Positions 42,459 through 52,269 of a stretch of DNA of 64,000 nucleotides are shown piece by piece. The notes under the pieces are model-generated. The model saw only the letters and a program-made list of their open reading frames with translations, was not told the origin of the DNA and made no database searches. Origin of the DNA: WTGA01 sp965231865 (GTDB lineage Bacteria; Pseudomonadota; Gammaproteobacteria; Arenicellales; Poriferihabitantaceae). The position numbers and the translations under genes were made by a program. Positions within the stretch are counted from its first letter, which is position 1, and every line of letters begins with the position of its first letter. The stretch covers positions 1 to 64,000 of the forward strand of contig CBDDOJ010000001.1 of the NCBI GenBank assembly GCA_965231865.1, read 5' to 3'.

Positions 42459-44294
42459 TTAGTTTCTATCAACCTTAAGTACCGACAGAAACGCTTCCTG
42501 GGGAATGGAGACCGATCCGATTTGCTTCATTCGTTTCTTTCCGGCTTTTTGTTTTTCGAGCAACTTTCTTTTCCGGGTGACATCTCCGCCATAGCACTTG
42601 GCCGTGACATTTTTTCTTAGGGCTTTTACCGTTTCCCTGGAAATGATTTTCGCTCCAATGGCGGCCTGTATGACGACATCAAACATTTGCCTGGGTATCA
42701 GTGCACGCATCCGTTTTGCCAGGACACGTGCCCGGTACTGGCTCTGTTCCCTGTGAACCAGGACAGACAGGGGGGCCACCTTTTTTCCGTTGATGAGTAT
42801 ATCAATCTTTACCATGTCGGCGAATCGGTTTTCGATCAGTTCATAGTCCAGTGATCCGTATCCGCGGCTGACCGACTTCAGCCGGTCAAAGAAATCCACC
42901 ACCACCTCTGTCAGTGGCACATCAAACTCCAGCATGACCTGCCGGCCGTGGTAATGGATGTTCTTCTGGATACCCCGGCTGGCCACGCACAATGTAATCA
43001 CGGCGCCAACGTACTCGTGCGGCACCAGGATATGCGCTTCGATATAAGGTTCCTTGACAGCATCAATATTGGAGGGATCGGGCAACTCCGCAGGATTGTC
43101 AATAAACAGGGACTCCCCGTTTTTTTGAATAACCTCATAGATCACTGTCGGTGCCGTCACAATCAGTTCGAGCTGGTATTCGCGTTCGAGCCGTTCCTGG
43201 ATGATTTCCATGTGCAACATTCCGAGAAACCCGCAACGGAATCCAAACCCGAGGGCTTGGGAGGATTCCGGCTCAAAGGACAAGGAAGCATCATTCAGGC
43301 TTAATTTTTCCAGCGCAACCCGGAATGCCTCAAAGTCAGCGCTGTTCACCGGATACAGGCCCGCGAAGACCGTCGGCTTGACTTCCTTGAAGCCCGGCAG
43401 ACGACGGTCTGCGGGACGATTGAGAAGCGTGACGGTATCCCCTACCCTGGCCGACTTGATGTCCTTCAGGCCCGCGATCAGAAAACCCACATTGCCCGTC
43501 GAAAGCGTCTCCACGTTGGTGGGCTTGGGGGTAAACACCCCGATATTCTCAACCTGGTAGTCCTGGGAAGTAGACATCATCATGATCCGTTCCCGGCCGG
43601 AAATCAGCGAACCGTCCATAATCCGGATCAGGGAAACCACACCGAGATAGTTGTCGAACCAGGAATCCAGAACCAGCGCTTTTAATGGCGCGTTTTCATC
43701 CCCACGCGGCGGCGGCAGCGAGTGGATGATTTGTTCGAGAACCGTCTCTACTCCCTGTCCGGTCTTTGCGCTGACTGCCAGCGCCCCGGTACAGTCCAAC
43801 CCAATCACATCTTCGATATCCTGGAGAACCCGGTCCGGTTCAGCCGCTGGCAGATCAATTTTATTGATCAAGGGGATGACGGTCAGCCCCAGGTCAACGG
43901 CCGCATAGCAGTTCGCAACCGTTTGCGCCTCCACTCCCTGGGCGGCATCGACCACCAGCAGCGCGCCTTCGCATGCGCTCAGCGACCTGGACACCTCATA
44001 GGAAAAATCCACGTGGCCAGGCGTATCGATGAGGTTCAGCTGGTACTTCTTCCCATCTCTTGCCTGGTATTCCAGCATTACACTTTGCGCTTTGATGGTA
44101 ATTCCCCTTTCCCGCTCGAGGTCCATCGAATCGAGCACCTGCTCTTTCATTTCCCGGTTTTCCAGTCCGCCGCACAATTGGATAAACCGGTCTGCCAGGG
44201 TCGATTTACCGTGGTCCACATGGGCAATAATCGAGAAATTCCGGATTCTTGAAACTGGATAGTTTCTTCGACCGATCACAGTCATATCAAACAA
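42459..44294 (-). CDS. lepA: Elongation factor 4 (LepA)
   Basis: Ribosome-associated GTPase of 611 residues. G1 is IIAHVDHGKSTLADR (about residues 22-36), then RGITIKAQ, DTPGHVDF and NKIDLP. EF-G-like domains follow, and the LepA-specific C-terminal domain (YGGDVTRKRKLLEKQKAGK). The N-terminus may be shorter than shown: similarity starts near residue 14 (VSRIRNFS), and an internal ATG at residue 4 is an alternative start. First gene of lepA-lepB-rnc-era-recO. Confidence 0.96.
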   Translation of the reverse strand: MFDMTVIGRRNYPVSRIRNFSIIAHVDHGKSTLADRFIQLCGGLENREMKEQVLDSMDLERERGITIKAQSVMLEYQARDGKKYQLNLIDTPGHVDFSYEVSRSLSACEGALLVVDAAQGVEAQTVANCYAAVDLGLTVIPLINKIDLPAAEPDRVLQDIEDVIGLDCTGALAVSAKTGQGVETVLEQIIHSLPPPRGDENAPLKALVLDSWFDNYLGVVSLIRIMDGSLISGRERIMMMSTSQDYQVENIGVFTPKPTNVETLSTGNVGFLIAGLKDIKSARVGDTVTLLNRPADRRLPGFKEVKPTVFAGLYPVNSADFEAFRVALEKLSLNDASLSFEPESSQALGFGFRCGFLGMLHMEIIQERLEREYQLELIVTAPTVIYEVIQKNGESLFIDNPAELPDPSNIDAVKEPYIEAHILVPHEYVGAVITLCVASRGIQKNIHYHGRQVMLEFDVPLTEVVVDFFDRLKSVSRGYGSLDYELIENRFADMVKIDILINGKKVAPLSVLVHREQSQYRARVLAKRMRALIPRQMFDVVIQAAIGAKIISRETVKALRKNVTAKCYGGDVTRKRKLLEKQKAGKKRMKQIGSVSIPQEAFLSVLKVDRN

Positions 44295-44828
44295 GTGGGT
44301 TTACTGGATTTTGTTGCCGGTCTGCGTACAAGCCGCATATCAAGTGGGGGAGGTGAGATCGGATTTTACCCTTTTCCGGCCATAAATGCAGATTTAAATG
44401 TGTGCCCGGCATCGGGGCGGATTCGTTGCGGGGACTATTGGATCAATCCTCCATGCCTCACTTGCCGCAACCTGCCGGACCCTGAAAAAGAATGTTTCCA
44501 TCCATTCTGGAGCCCCCATTCCCCCGGAATAACGCGGTGCGCGAAAACCCAGGCCCGGATTTTGTCATCTTCGTATTCCACCGGTAGTTGCCACGACGGG
44601 AACCGATTCTGAAAACCCCGGTCGGAGGGACCAAAACCGGGGCGTAAAACGGTATACTGGCCTGAAGCAGGCCAACGGCACGCCGGGAATGTGCATGCGC
44701 CGGCAGTCACCGATTGACGGGTTCGGAAAAACACCGGCTACACCCTGTAGAACCTGTTTACAGGCCATTTCAAGCAACTCAAATTCCGGCAAGGATTTAC
44801 ACAGGATCCCCGGTTCAAAACCGTAATC
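44295..44828. other. Divergent intergenic region between lepA and the EamA gene
   Basis: 534 bases between two diverging genes, so promoters for both should lie here. No gene or tRNA is recognised. GGTATACTGG near 44652 could serve as a -10 region on the plus strand, without a clear -35. Confidence 0.35.
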
Positions 44829-45707
44829 ATGTTTAACAATCGAAACCTGATTGGAAGTCTCATCGCCCTGACTTCGGCGATGTCCTTTGCACTGAACGTG
44901 GTGCTGGCCGGCAAGAGCTATGAGTATGGAGCGAATATTCATTCCCTGAATCTGGCACGGGCAACCCTGTTCCTTGGCTGTCTGCTCATGGTGGTGAAAC
45001 TGAACCACTCCCAAGCGGTGGTCACAGGCCGGGCACACCTCCTGTGCGGTGTGGTCGGAGTCCTGCTTTGTATTGAAATGTATGTGATGCTTGGTGCCAT
45101 CCAGACCATCCCCGTGGCGGTGGCCGTGCTGGTTTTCTACACCTACCCCATTCTCATCGCCCTGTTTGGATGGATTGCCGGAACGGACCGGTTTTCCGGA
45201 AAGTTACTGGGTTTGCTGGTCATTGCATTTGGTGGGCTGGTCATCGTTCTGGTCGACTCCCCGGTACAACTCGCCCCGGAGGGCCTGGCCTACTCGGTTG
45301 CCGCAGCGCTGGTCATGGCTGCGATGTTGATTACAAGCGAAAAAGCACTGAAACAATACAACAACTACCAGGTTCTGTTGCATTCGCTGATGGTCGTCAC
45401 GGCCATTATCCTGGTCATGTCAATGACCATCGTAGACCTTGCACTGCCCACGATTGCGCCTGGCTGGCTGTTCTTTGCCGGCAGTACGGTCTTTTATGTC
45501 ATGGGGACGTTCTGCCTGTTCACGGCGGTCAGCATGATTGGACCGCTGCGAACGGCCATCATCGATACCACCGCGCCCATCTGGGCGGTTGTCTTTGGGC
45601 TGATCCTGCTCAACCAGAATTTGACCGGCCAACAGATTGCAGGAGCGGCCATGGTGGTCACTGCGGTCGGTTTTCAACAATATTTGAAATCCAGGGCAAA
45701 TGCCTGA
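44829..45707 (+). CDS. EamA/DMT-family permease
   Basis: A 292-residue membrane protein with ten hydrophobic segments in two EamA repeats. The first repeat begins LIGSLIALTSAMSFALNVVL; the second begins GLAYSVAAALVMAAMLI and ends with PIWAVVFGLILLNQNLTGQ. Members export amino acids or other metabolites. The substrate cannot be told from sequence. It stands alone between lepA and a methyltransferase gene. Confidence 0.82.
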   Translation: MFNNRNLIGSLIALTSAMSFALNVVLAGKSYEYGANIHSLNLARATLFLGCLLMVVKLNHSQAVVTGRAHLLCGVVGVLLCIEMYVMLGAIQTIPVAVAVLVFYTYPILIALFGWIAGTDRFSGKLLGLLVIAFGGLVIVLVDSPVQLAPEGLAYSVAAALVMAAMLITSEKALKQYNNYQVLLHSLMVVTAIILVMSMTIVDLALPTIAPGWLFFAGSTVFYVMGTFCLFTAVSMIGPLRTAIIDTTAPIWAVVFGLILLNQNLTGQQIAGAAMVVTAVGFQQYLKSRANA

Positions 45708-45983
45708 TCCATAATTGAATTCTTCGTCCCGGACAGGCATGGATCGCCCCCCCGGCAGATTCCAGTCCAAAGAAAAGCGAGGTGCAGTCGATGGTCGGAT
45801 ATTCCCAATATATCCGGCGCAGTGTATAGTACGGGCCCTGTTTGACAACCGAAACTGACCCGGCTCTCCGACCATACCATGAGGGAGGTACGGACACGGG
45901 ATTGCCGCCGGAACCTCCGGTTCCCATCAATCCATCCGGGTCAGAAAACGAAACCATTACCCCTTATCCAGGAGACAACCACA

Positions 45984-46811
45984 GTGAATACGGCACCGAC
46001 AGACCCTTCCGAAACGACTTACACCATGGGTTACAGCGAAGATTTTCAGAAATTGCTCAGAAGACGGAATGCCCAATCCAATGCGGCGCATCTTCTCCCG
46101 CACCTTGAACCGGGCCTGCAGGTCCTGGACCTGGGTTGCGGTCCCGGGACGATTTCGGTGGGTCTTGCCCAGGCGGTCGCACCCGGAGAAGTACATGGTG
46201 TGGATGTCGAAGCCTCCCAGATTGACCTGGCCCGGGCCGCCGCCTCCGACGGTGGTCACCGCAATGCCGTATTCCAGACGGGAGATGCGACGGCGCTTGA
46301 CTTTGCGGACAATACCTTCGATATCGTGCATTGCCACGCCGTACTCATGCATGTTCCGGATACACAGGCGGTTTTGGCGGAGGTGCTCCGGGTGTTAAAG
46401 CCAAGAGGTATCCTCTCATCCCGGGACCTGGTCGCCGGTTCATCATTTTTTGAGCCGGACATGGGGGACCTTGGCAATGCCTGGATAACCTTTTCCTCAC
46501 TCCTCAAGGCCAACGGAGGTCATCCGCAGATGGGCAAGGAACTGAAACGCCTGTTTCTGGAAGCGGGGTTTTCAGACGTTGCCGCAAGTGCCTCATTTGA
46601 ACCGTTCAGCACTGCAGAAGACGTTGAATTTCTGTACAACTTTTCGGTGGGCTGGTTTTTTGCCCCGGATACCGTGGAAGCCGCTGTCAAGCACGGTTTG
46701 GCCAGTCAGGAGCAGTTCGACAGCTGGCTCAGCATGCTGGGTGAGTGGAAAACCCTTCCCGGCGCATTTGGCGCCTTCGCCTGGGGAGAGGCCATCGGAC
46801 ACAAGCCCTGA
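45984..46811 (+). CDS. SAM-dependent class I methyltransferase
   Basis: A 275-residue UbiE/COQ5-like methyltransferase. Motif I is QVLDLGCGPGTISVGLA (about residues 50-66), the acidic end of strand beta2 is GVDVEASQ, motif II is TFDIVHCHAVLMHV, and LAEVLRVLKPRGIL follows. A GTG start at 45984 is preferred because AGGAGA lies 8 bases before it; the ATG at 45879 in the same frame adds 35 unconserved residues. The substrate is unknown. Confidence 0.87.
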   Translation: MNTAPTDPSETTYTMGYSEDFQKLLRRRNAQSNAAHLLPHLEPGLQVLDLGCGPGTISVGLAQAVAPGEVHGVDVEASQIDLARAAASDGGHRNAVFQTGDATALDFADNTFDIVHCHAVLMHVPDTQAVLAEVLRVLKPRGILSSRDLVAGSSFFEPDMGDLGNAWITFSSLLKANGGHPQMGKELKRLFLEAGFSDVAASASFEPFSTAEDVEFLYNFSVGWFFAPDTVEAAVKHGLASQEQFDSWLSMLGEWKTLPGAFGAFAWGEAIGHKP

Positions 46812-47104
46812 CCCTACCGTTATTTTTTCAGTCCACGGCTTCGGGGGACCGGAAATCACCGGCCCCGGCCGTCTTCATTCGGTGACGATGCCCCGGATAC
46901 GGTTGCATGAAACCGTCGGGGTGCACAGATCCCCTTCCAGGCTGACATCGGCCCCTGCGAACGCGGATATCGAAATCACCCTCCTGAATCCCGGCTGGAT
47001 ACATCAGTCCGGCTGACGGCAACGGACCACGGAATCCCTTGGACTCTTTTCTGTTCTGAGCCCTGCCCGGTTTCCAGAACCGGATATTCCGTTGAATCAG
47101 CCCG
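46812..47104. other. Convergent intergenic region
   Basis: Lies between the 3' ends of the methyltransferase and Lrp genes. Nothing is recognised. The local CCGG-rich short repeats resemble those in other gaps of this genome. Confidence 0.35.
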
Positions 47105-47563
47105 TCAGGATTTGTGCAGGGGGATCGCGGTGGTATATTTGATTTGCTCCATCGCAAAATTCGAGCTGACATCATTGATGTCAATTTTTTCAATGAGGTT
47201 CTGGTAAAACCGGTCATAGGCCCTTAGGTCCGGGACCACAACCCGCATCAAATAGTCAACATCTCCACTCATGCGGTAAAACTCAACCACTTCGGGAAAA
47301 CTGTTCACGATATCCGAGAATTTGCGGAACCACTTGGCGTTATGCTGATTGGTCCGTATGGTCACAAACACATCCATGTCGCGATTGAGTTTTTCACGGT
47401 TCAGCAACACGACTCTCTTGCTGATCACCCCTGATTTTTCCATCATCTGTATCCGCCGCCAGCAAGGCGTCTTGCTCAGGTTGACTTTTTCCGCAATCTC
47501 GGACGCACTCAAGCTCGCATCGTGCTGTAAACAGTCCAATATTTTTAAATCAATTTGGTCCAT
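47105..47563 (-). CDS. Lrp/AsnC-family transcriptional regulator
   Basis: A 152-residue regulator. The N-terminal helix-turn-helix is DLKILDCLQHDASLSASEIA then VNLSKTPCWRRIQMM. The C-terminal RAM ligand domain has EVVEFYRMSGDVDYLMRVVV and TTAIPL. It probably senses an amino acid. It is divergent from the small DUF6356 gene across a 124-base AT-rich region that should hold both promoters. Confidence 0.92.
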   Translation of the reverse strand: MDQIDLKILDCLQHDASLSASEIAEKVNLSKTPCWRRIQMMEKSGVISKRVVLLNREKLNRDMDVFVTIRTNQHNAKWFRKFSDIVNSFPEVVEFYRMSGDVDYLMRVVVPDLRAYDRFYQNLIEKIDINDVSSNFAMEQIKYTTAIPLHKS

Positions 47564-47687
47564 ATCCTATCAACGGTTATCGCTGTAGTATTTTATTCTA
47601 AACTATTGCAAAATTATAAACCAAATTAGAACACAATCTCAAATATTTTAAGCCAAAATATCCTTAAACCAACTGAGATTAAAACCA

Positions 47688-47936
47688 ATGGCATATTTCA
47701 CCCGGCACCTCGAAGAGGTCAACGAATCCTATTTTCAACATATGCGCCACGCTACCCGGTTTTCCATGAAGCTGGCTGTTGGCAGCATGGCCTGTTTGGT
47801 CCATTCGATTTTTCCGTTTCTTTGCGAAAAAACAGGCAGTACAATCATTGCCGCAATGCATCATGACATGGTGTTGCATCGAACCCGTTCAGGTTCCCGG
47901 AAGGAATTGGGTGGTCCACTGGCCGATACGGTTTGA
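47688..47936 (+). CDS. DUF6356 family small membrane protein
   Basis: An 82-residue protein. The segments FTRHLEEVNESYFQHMRHA and FSMKLAVGSMACLVHSIFPF resemble the small proteins assigned to DUF6356. One hydrophobic segment lies at about residues 30-52. Function is unknown. The last 15 residues are unlike the family, and the frame may be slightly extended. The gene faces away from the lrp gene and may be its target. Confidence 0.7.
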   Translation: MAYFTRHLEEVNESYFQHMRHATRFSMKLAVGSMACLVHSIFPFLCEKTGSTIIAAMHHDMVLHRTRSGSRKELGGPLADTV

Positions 47937-48437
47937 CAGAGATTGTTTTCGACCGGAAACCTTCCTCCCATCCGGTTCAATAGACGGGATGTGTTTCTTT
48001 CCCGTCTGGTTCCCGGTGAGGGAGAATTCCGGTGATTTTGGTTGCAGGCACGACATTATCGTCGACCACGCTTACCGTGTGCGTGTGTGCACTGCCAACC
48101 ATGTAGCCGCTCTGTCCGAGCACCAGTGATACAGCGGACGCGGACTGATCGTAACCTCGAGGTCCGGCTGGTCGGATTCAAGGACTGACCGGTCTCACAC
48201 CGCATGCGGGGCCACTCACATGGGCAGACTGGACAAAGGTCGTCAGCAACCGCTCGACGTTGAACTTCCGACGATTCCCATACGCTTCCCAATACCGGAA
48301 CCTGCCAGCCCCATCTCCTCAATCAACACCATCGAAAACCCCGTTTTCTTCGGAGAAACTTTCCGATGACAACGAAACCGATTGCACCGGCGAACTTGCG
48401 GTTTCTGGCCTGGAGGTTAGACTTCATCTGACCTGCT
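47937..48437. other. Intergenic stretch before the protease gene end
   Basis: 500 bases without a recognised gene. Base composition shifts here from the CCGG-rich core style to a more even one, which marks the left border of the IetAS-like islet. Short open frames show no domain. Confidence 0.4.
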
Positions 48438-50913
48438 CTAAGGCCTTTCTGGGATAACAATATTTTCGGCTCTGATATCAGTCTCAACCATGTTTGAGAT
48501 CGGGGTATGCAGGTCCACTTCGCTATCGTCTGAGCGCAGGGAAAGGACGAGCGAGTAACGTGTTCTCTGGGCCCGTACATCCGCTTTCGCACGGTTGTTC
48601 CACCAACCACCGATCGGTTTGATGCAAATGAGGTTACGACTCAAAAGGTTCACCGCCGATCCGGTCCATTCGTCACTATTCAAGGAGCCTGCGGATATTG
48701 AGCTTGGTCCGAACAACTAGCCCTCGTCGTCACTTTGCGAGGGCGCTCGCTCGTTTGGATGATCCCATGCTTTTTTGTTCACCCGCTTCACAAACTCCTG
48801 AGACGTCTCGGAGCGTCGCTTCAAATCGAACCTTAACCCATGCGACTGGTACCTGTATGGATCGAACGACGCGGAAGAACCTGGATTCGGTTCCACGAAA
48901 TACGAGAGCGTGATTTTCAGACTGATATCCCGGTCGCCAAGCCCTTCAAGTGCCTCACGTGGCCATGGAAGCGAATAAAAGTGGCATTCATTCATACCTT
49001 TTTTTCGACTGTACGGCTGAATTTCCGCTTCGGAAACGAGAGCTAGATGATTCGTCGCTGATGCTGCCGCGCGTTCGAAAGTCGGCACACCATGACCGTA
49101 GCGCCTAAGGACCAGATAAGCGGAGACCTTGTTGGGTGCGGCGTTCAACTCGTTCCGCATGACGGGTGTCCACTTTGCACCATGTATAATCAACGCCCGT
49201 ATCGTCTCGGGCCAGTAGTCGGGGAACCGGACCATCAGTTGAACCGCGAGTCGCGCCGCCTGGGCCGTTGCCGTGCTCGTTGCCCGAAACGATACGAGAG
49301 GATCGCGGTCCGTGTTCGGTCCGGTCGACAAAAGCGCAAGCGAGTCCGCGTCATAGGCATCTGCCCCGGCCGGCGACACGACACGATTGCCCGCTTCCAT
49401 GACTATGTCCGGCTTGAACGGGGACTTCCCCTGAGCCCACAGGATTGATGTTCGCGAATAGGGACTGAGCGCGCCGGCTCTCGCGTAGGGCGAAAACCCC
49501 ATAAACTCCGGCTCCTGAATGTTGACCCTATCCGTGTATCCCCCGACCGTGAGGGCGTTCCAGGCTTGAGCTGGATCTTCTATTTCAAGCATGTCCGCAT
49601 CTTGGATTTGATTGACTTCGATAGGATTGGGCGCGTTTCCTCCCGAGACCACGAACAGTCTCCGATGCACTCTATCGTCGATTTCAGTGACACCGGCGGC
49701 CTCTTGATCGATCGCTGAGCTCCAAGTGGTGGGTCGTATCCCGCTACGGTCCGCATTCGTCACCGCCAGGCAAAACACCCTCAAACGCCCCGGATGTTCC
49801 GTCTCCGACAATGCCACGCCCTGCTTCGTAACCGCGCCGTAGAAACGTTCGTCGGTTCGTTCAAAACCATCCGGCGGGAGAATCTTCACCGACTCGAGTC
49901 GATGGCTCAGCGACACTACCCCGTCCCCGACAAGGTAAGTTGTCAAATCTCCGTACAGAGCCAGACCTGCCATGCCCATCAGGCGAATCCGCGACACCCC
50001 ATTCTGGTCGAATGGCCGTCATGTCGGTTTCGGCCAGCGTCGGCTCTATCAGAACATGCGCTCGGTTGACACCCGTATCGAGGAGACATACGGCTGGCAC
50101 ATCGGCCCCTGGCCATTCGGTTCTTTCAGCCAACTGCTCCACCGACGCTCGTTGTTCATCACGATCCATATCGTCGAGAAAGAACACCGGACTGTCGCTC
50201 GCCCGGCGGAGCTCGACAATCGATAGTCGCGCGAACAGCATCAACTCAATCGTTACCCTGTCCGCAAGTACCGGAAGCACGATATGCTCGGGAAAGTACA
50301 AGCGCTGTTCTCGGTCTGCGACCCGCACCTCAAGCCTATCGGCCAGTTGCTCAAATTTACCCTCCAGATCACGAACACACCAGACTTCCCACCACATTTC
50401 CTGCCCTGGAGGTGGAAGCTTTTCGGGATCATCCGTCCAGAACGTTTCCAATCGCGCTTGGCGGATTGACTCGATTGCTTCAACGAAATTCTGCCGTTGC
50501 GGTCTTCCCTTCGGCGTAAGGTCGCCTTCCTGATATTCGCGCAGAATAGCCGCAAATACTTCACGCGCCTCGTCGGGAACGTATAGCCCGACAATGCGGC
50601 GTTCATTGGCATCGAGCCGAGCTGCACCAGGCACGAACCCGTCTTGCTTTCGTTCAACCTCTTCAACCCGCGATCTGGGTTTCAACTCTACTTCCAGAAA
50701 GGCACCTTGCGGCGGCTCGAGTCGCGAATCCTCACGTCTCTCGGCATCGAACGCCTGATAGGCAGCAGCAAGTTCTCCGCTCAGTTTCTCACCGTGCTCC
50801 TCGCGTATGCGGGGCGTTCCGACGCCCGCCCGATTCGAACCAGTGGAAGTAAACGGTTCCGCCCGAACGCGCCGCGACAGGTCGATATGAGGCAGGTCGT
50901 ATGGCGGGGTCAT
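48438..50913 (-). pseudogene. IetS-like subtilisin-family protease, frameshift plus in-frame stop
   Basis: Read through, the gene would encode about 825 residues. The 5' part (start 50913) ends in the peptidase domain: catalytic Asp in CLLDTGVNRAH, then DSPDGHG with the catalytic His. Frame is lost at 49966-49974. The next frame continues MAGLALYGDL and carries the Ser region (FRATSTATAQAARLA). It stops at an amber codon (48719-48717). The same frame then continues GSLNSDEWTGSAVNL, KPIGGWWNN and RYSLVLSL, the usual end of this protease family, to 48438. IetS is the protease partner of the IetAS defence system; the ATPase gene lies 3 bases upstream. Confidence 0.8.
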
Positions 50914-50916
50914 TCG

Positions 50917-51921
50917 TTAGCGCGACACTTGCGCACCGATGAAAGCCTGGCGCATCTCCTGTCTTTCATCGAGAGCAACTACAATATCTCGTGTCGTTAG
51001 CCTGTCGCGCTCGTCAAGTATCGCAGTCTTCACAGCTTTCTCCGTCGCCCTGGCCAGTTCCGACTGGCTCAAATCGCGCCCTGCCGCAACAATCTGCTTC
51101 CACCCCAACCTCGAATATTTCATGGGTCGCAGATAGGTTTTGACGATACTTCGAATCTGATTGTCGCTCGGCATCTCGAACTGCACTACAAGGTCGAACC
51201 GCCTGAGAAGCGCATAATCCAGAAGACCTGGATGGTTGGTCGCAGCGGCAACGAGACTGTCGGTCGCGTTCGGCTCTTCCATGAATTGCAGAAACGAATT
51301 GAGCACTCTGCGCATCTCCGCGACATCGTTCGACGCACTGCGGTGGCTACCGACGGCGTCAAATTCGTCGAAGAGGTAGACACCCCGGCGCTTCGCCATC
51401 TCGCCAAACACCAGATGCAGTTTTGCGGCTGTTTCACCCATAAAGCGTGTGATCAGCGTTTCGAGCCGAATCACCAGCAGAGGCAGCTTCAAAGCCCCGG
51501 CCAACGCCTCGGCAGTCATTGTCTTGCCCGACCCGGGTGGCCCAAGGAACAGAACCCGCCGGCTTGGAATCTTGCCATGTTCTCGAAGCCAGTCTCTGCG
51601 CACCTGCTCCCGGATGAGAGTATTGATCTGAGCGCATGGCTGTTCATTCAGAACAACATCATCAAGTCGGTAAGAGGGGCTCCGCAGCTCCATCAAACCC
51701 GCAAGGTCTCCGCGAGGAGCCGCGAACGGTACGGAGCCCGTCTGGCCCCGCCCGGTGTTTCCACGCGCCTCCTCAACCGCATTCCGAATCCCTTCGGCAA
51801 CGTTTCGATGGCCTTGGCACGCCTCGGCAGCCGCTACCTGCAGAGCGATCGTAAAGAATCGCTCATCGTCACCGGCGGCTCTGCTACGCAGCATCGCAAG
51901 GATTTGTCTAGCGTTGGACAC
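50917..51921 (-). CDS. IetA-like AAA+ ATPase
   Basis: A 334-residue AAA+ ATPase. A helical N-terminal part is followed by Walker A FLGPPGSGKTMTAEAL (about residue 125), Walker B GVYLFDEFDAVGSHR (about residue 182), sensor 1 LVAAATNHPGLLD, and the arginine finger region LLRRFDLVVQF. An AAA+ ATPase directly upstream of a subtilisin-like protease is the arrangement of the IetAS system, reported both in plasmid incompatibility and in phage defence. The ATPase is intact, but its partner protease gene is broken, so the system is probably inactive. Confidence 0.82.
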   Translation of the reverse strand: MSNARQILAMLRSRAAGDDERFFTIALQVAAAEACQGHRNVAEGIRNAVEEARGNTGRGQTGSVPFAAPRGDLAGLMELRSPSYRLDDVVLNEQPCAQINTLIREQVRRDWLREHGKIPSRRVLFLGPPGSGKTMTAEALAGALKLPLLVIRLETLITRFMGETAAKLHLVFGEMAKRRGVYLFDEFDAVGSHRSASNDVAEMRRVLNSFLQFMEEPNATDSLVAAATNHPGLLDYALLRRFDLVVQFEMPSDNQIRSIVKTYLRPMKYSRLGWKQIVAAGRDLSQSELARATEKAVKTAILDERDRLTTRDIVVALDERQEMRQAFIGAQVSR

Positions 51922-52029
51922 AGCGTCGATACGATTCTCGATTTATGGCTTGAGTTGGTGATAACGATACCGGTCAGAGCACCAAGTGACAATACAGAAT
52001 ACCAATAGTGGTCGACCGCTCACACGATC
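51922..52029. promoter_or_regulatory. Upstream region of the ATPase gene
   Basis: AT-richer sequence (TTATGGC, TAACGATACC) just before the ietA-like start on the minus strand is the likely promoter region. No clear -35/-10 pair or palindrome is visible. Confidence 0.25.
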
Positions 52030-52143
52030 TTACCACGGATAATTGCACTTCCGGCAATGCTCAAGCACCGTATCGTCCTTGACCCGCACGGTCATCCCTT
52101 CGCCGACATCCAAGGGCCGCGTGAAGCTCGTCATGCACGCCAT
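52030..52143 (-). CDS. Small ORF with a CxxC end
   Basis: 37 codons from the ATG at 52143, ending with LEHCRKCNYPW. The sequence is compact and polar (FTRPLDVGEGMTVRVKDDTVL) and has a CRKC pair that could bind zinc. It lies about 100 bases upstream of the ietA-like gene on the same strand. No family was recognised; it may be a chance frame or the end of a lost gene. Confidence 0.25.
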   Translation of the reverse strand: MACMTSFTRPLDVGEGMTVRVKDDTVLEHCRKCNYPW

Positions 52144-52269
52144 CCAGATCAAGCACTCTAAGGCCGAGACCAGTCAGGTTCCTGTTCTCCCAAAAAATTA
52201 TCACCGGAACCCCCTGTGGTCCGTGCAGCGGATGACTGAATCGATTCCAGAGCAAGGCGGGCATATCTT

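Noticed and set aside
49861..49997. Treating the two protease open frames as separate overlapping genes
   Set aside because: The second frame has no plausible start, lacks the Asp and His of the active site, and the two frames complement each other around the HG motif.
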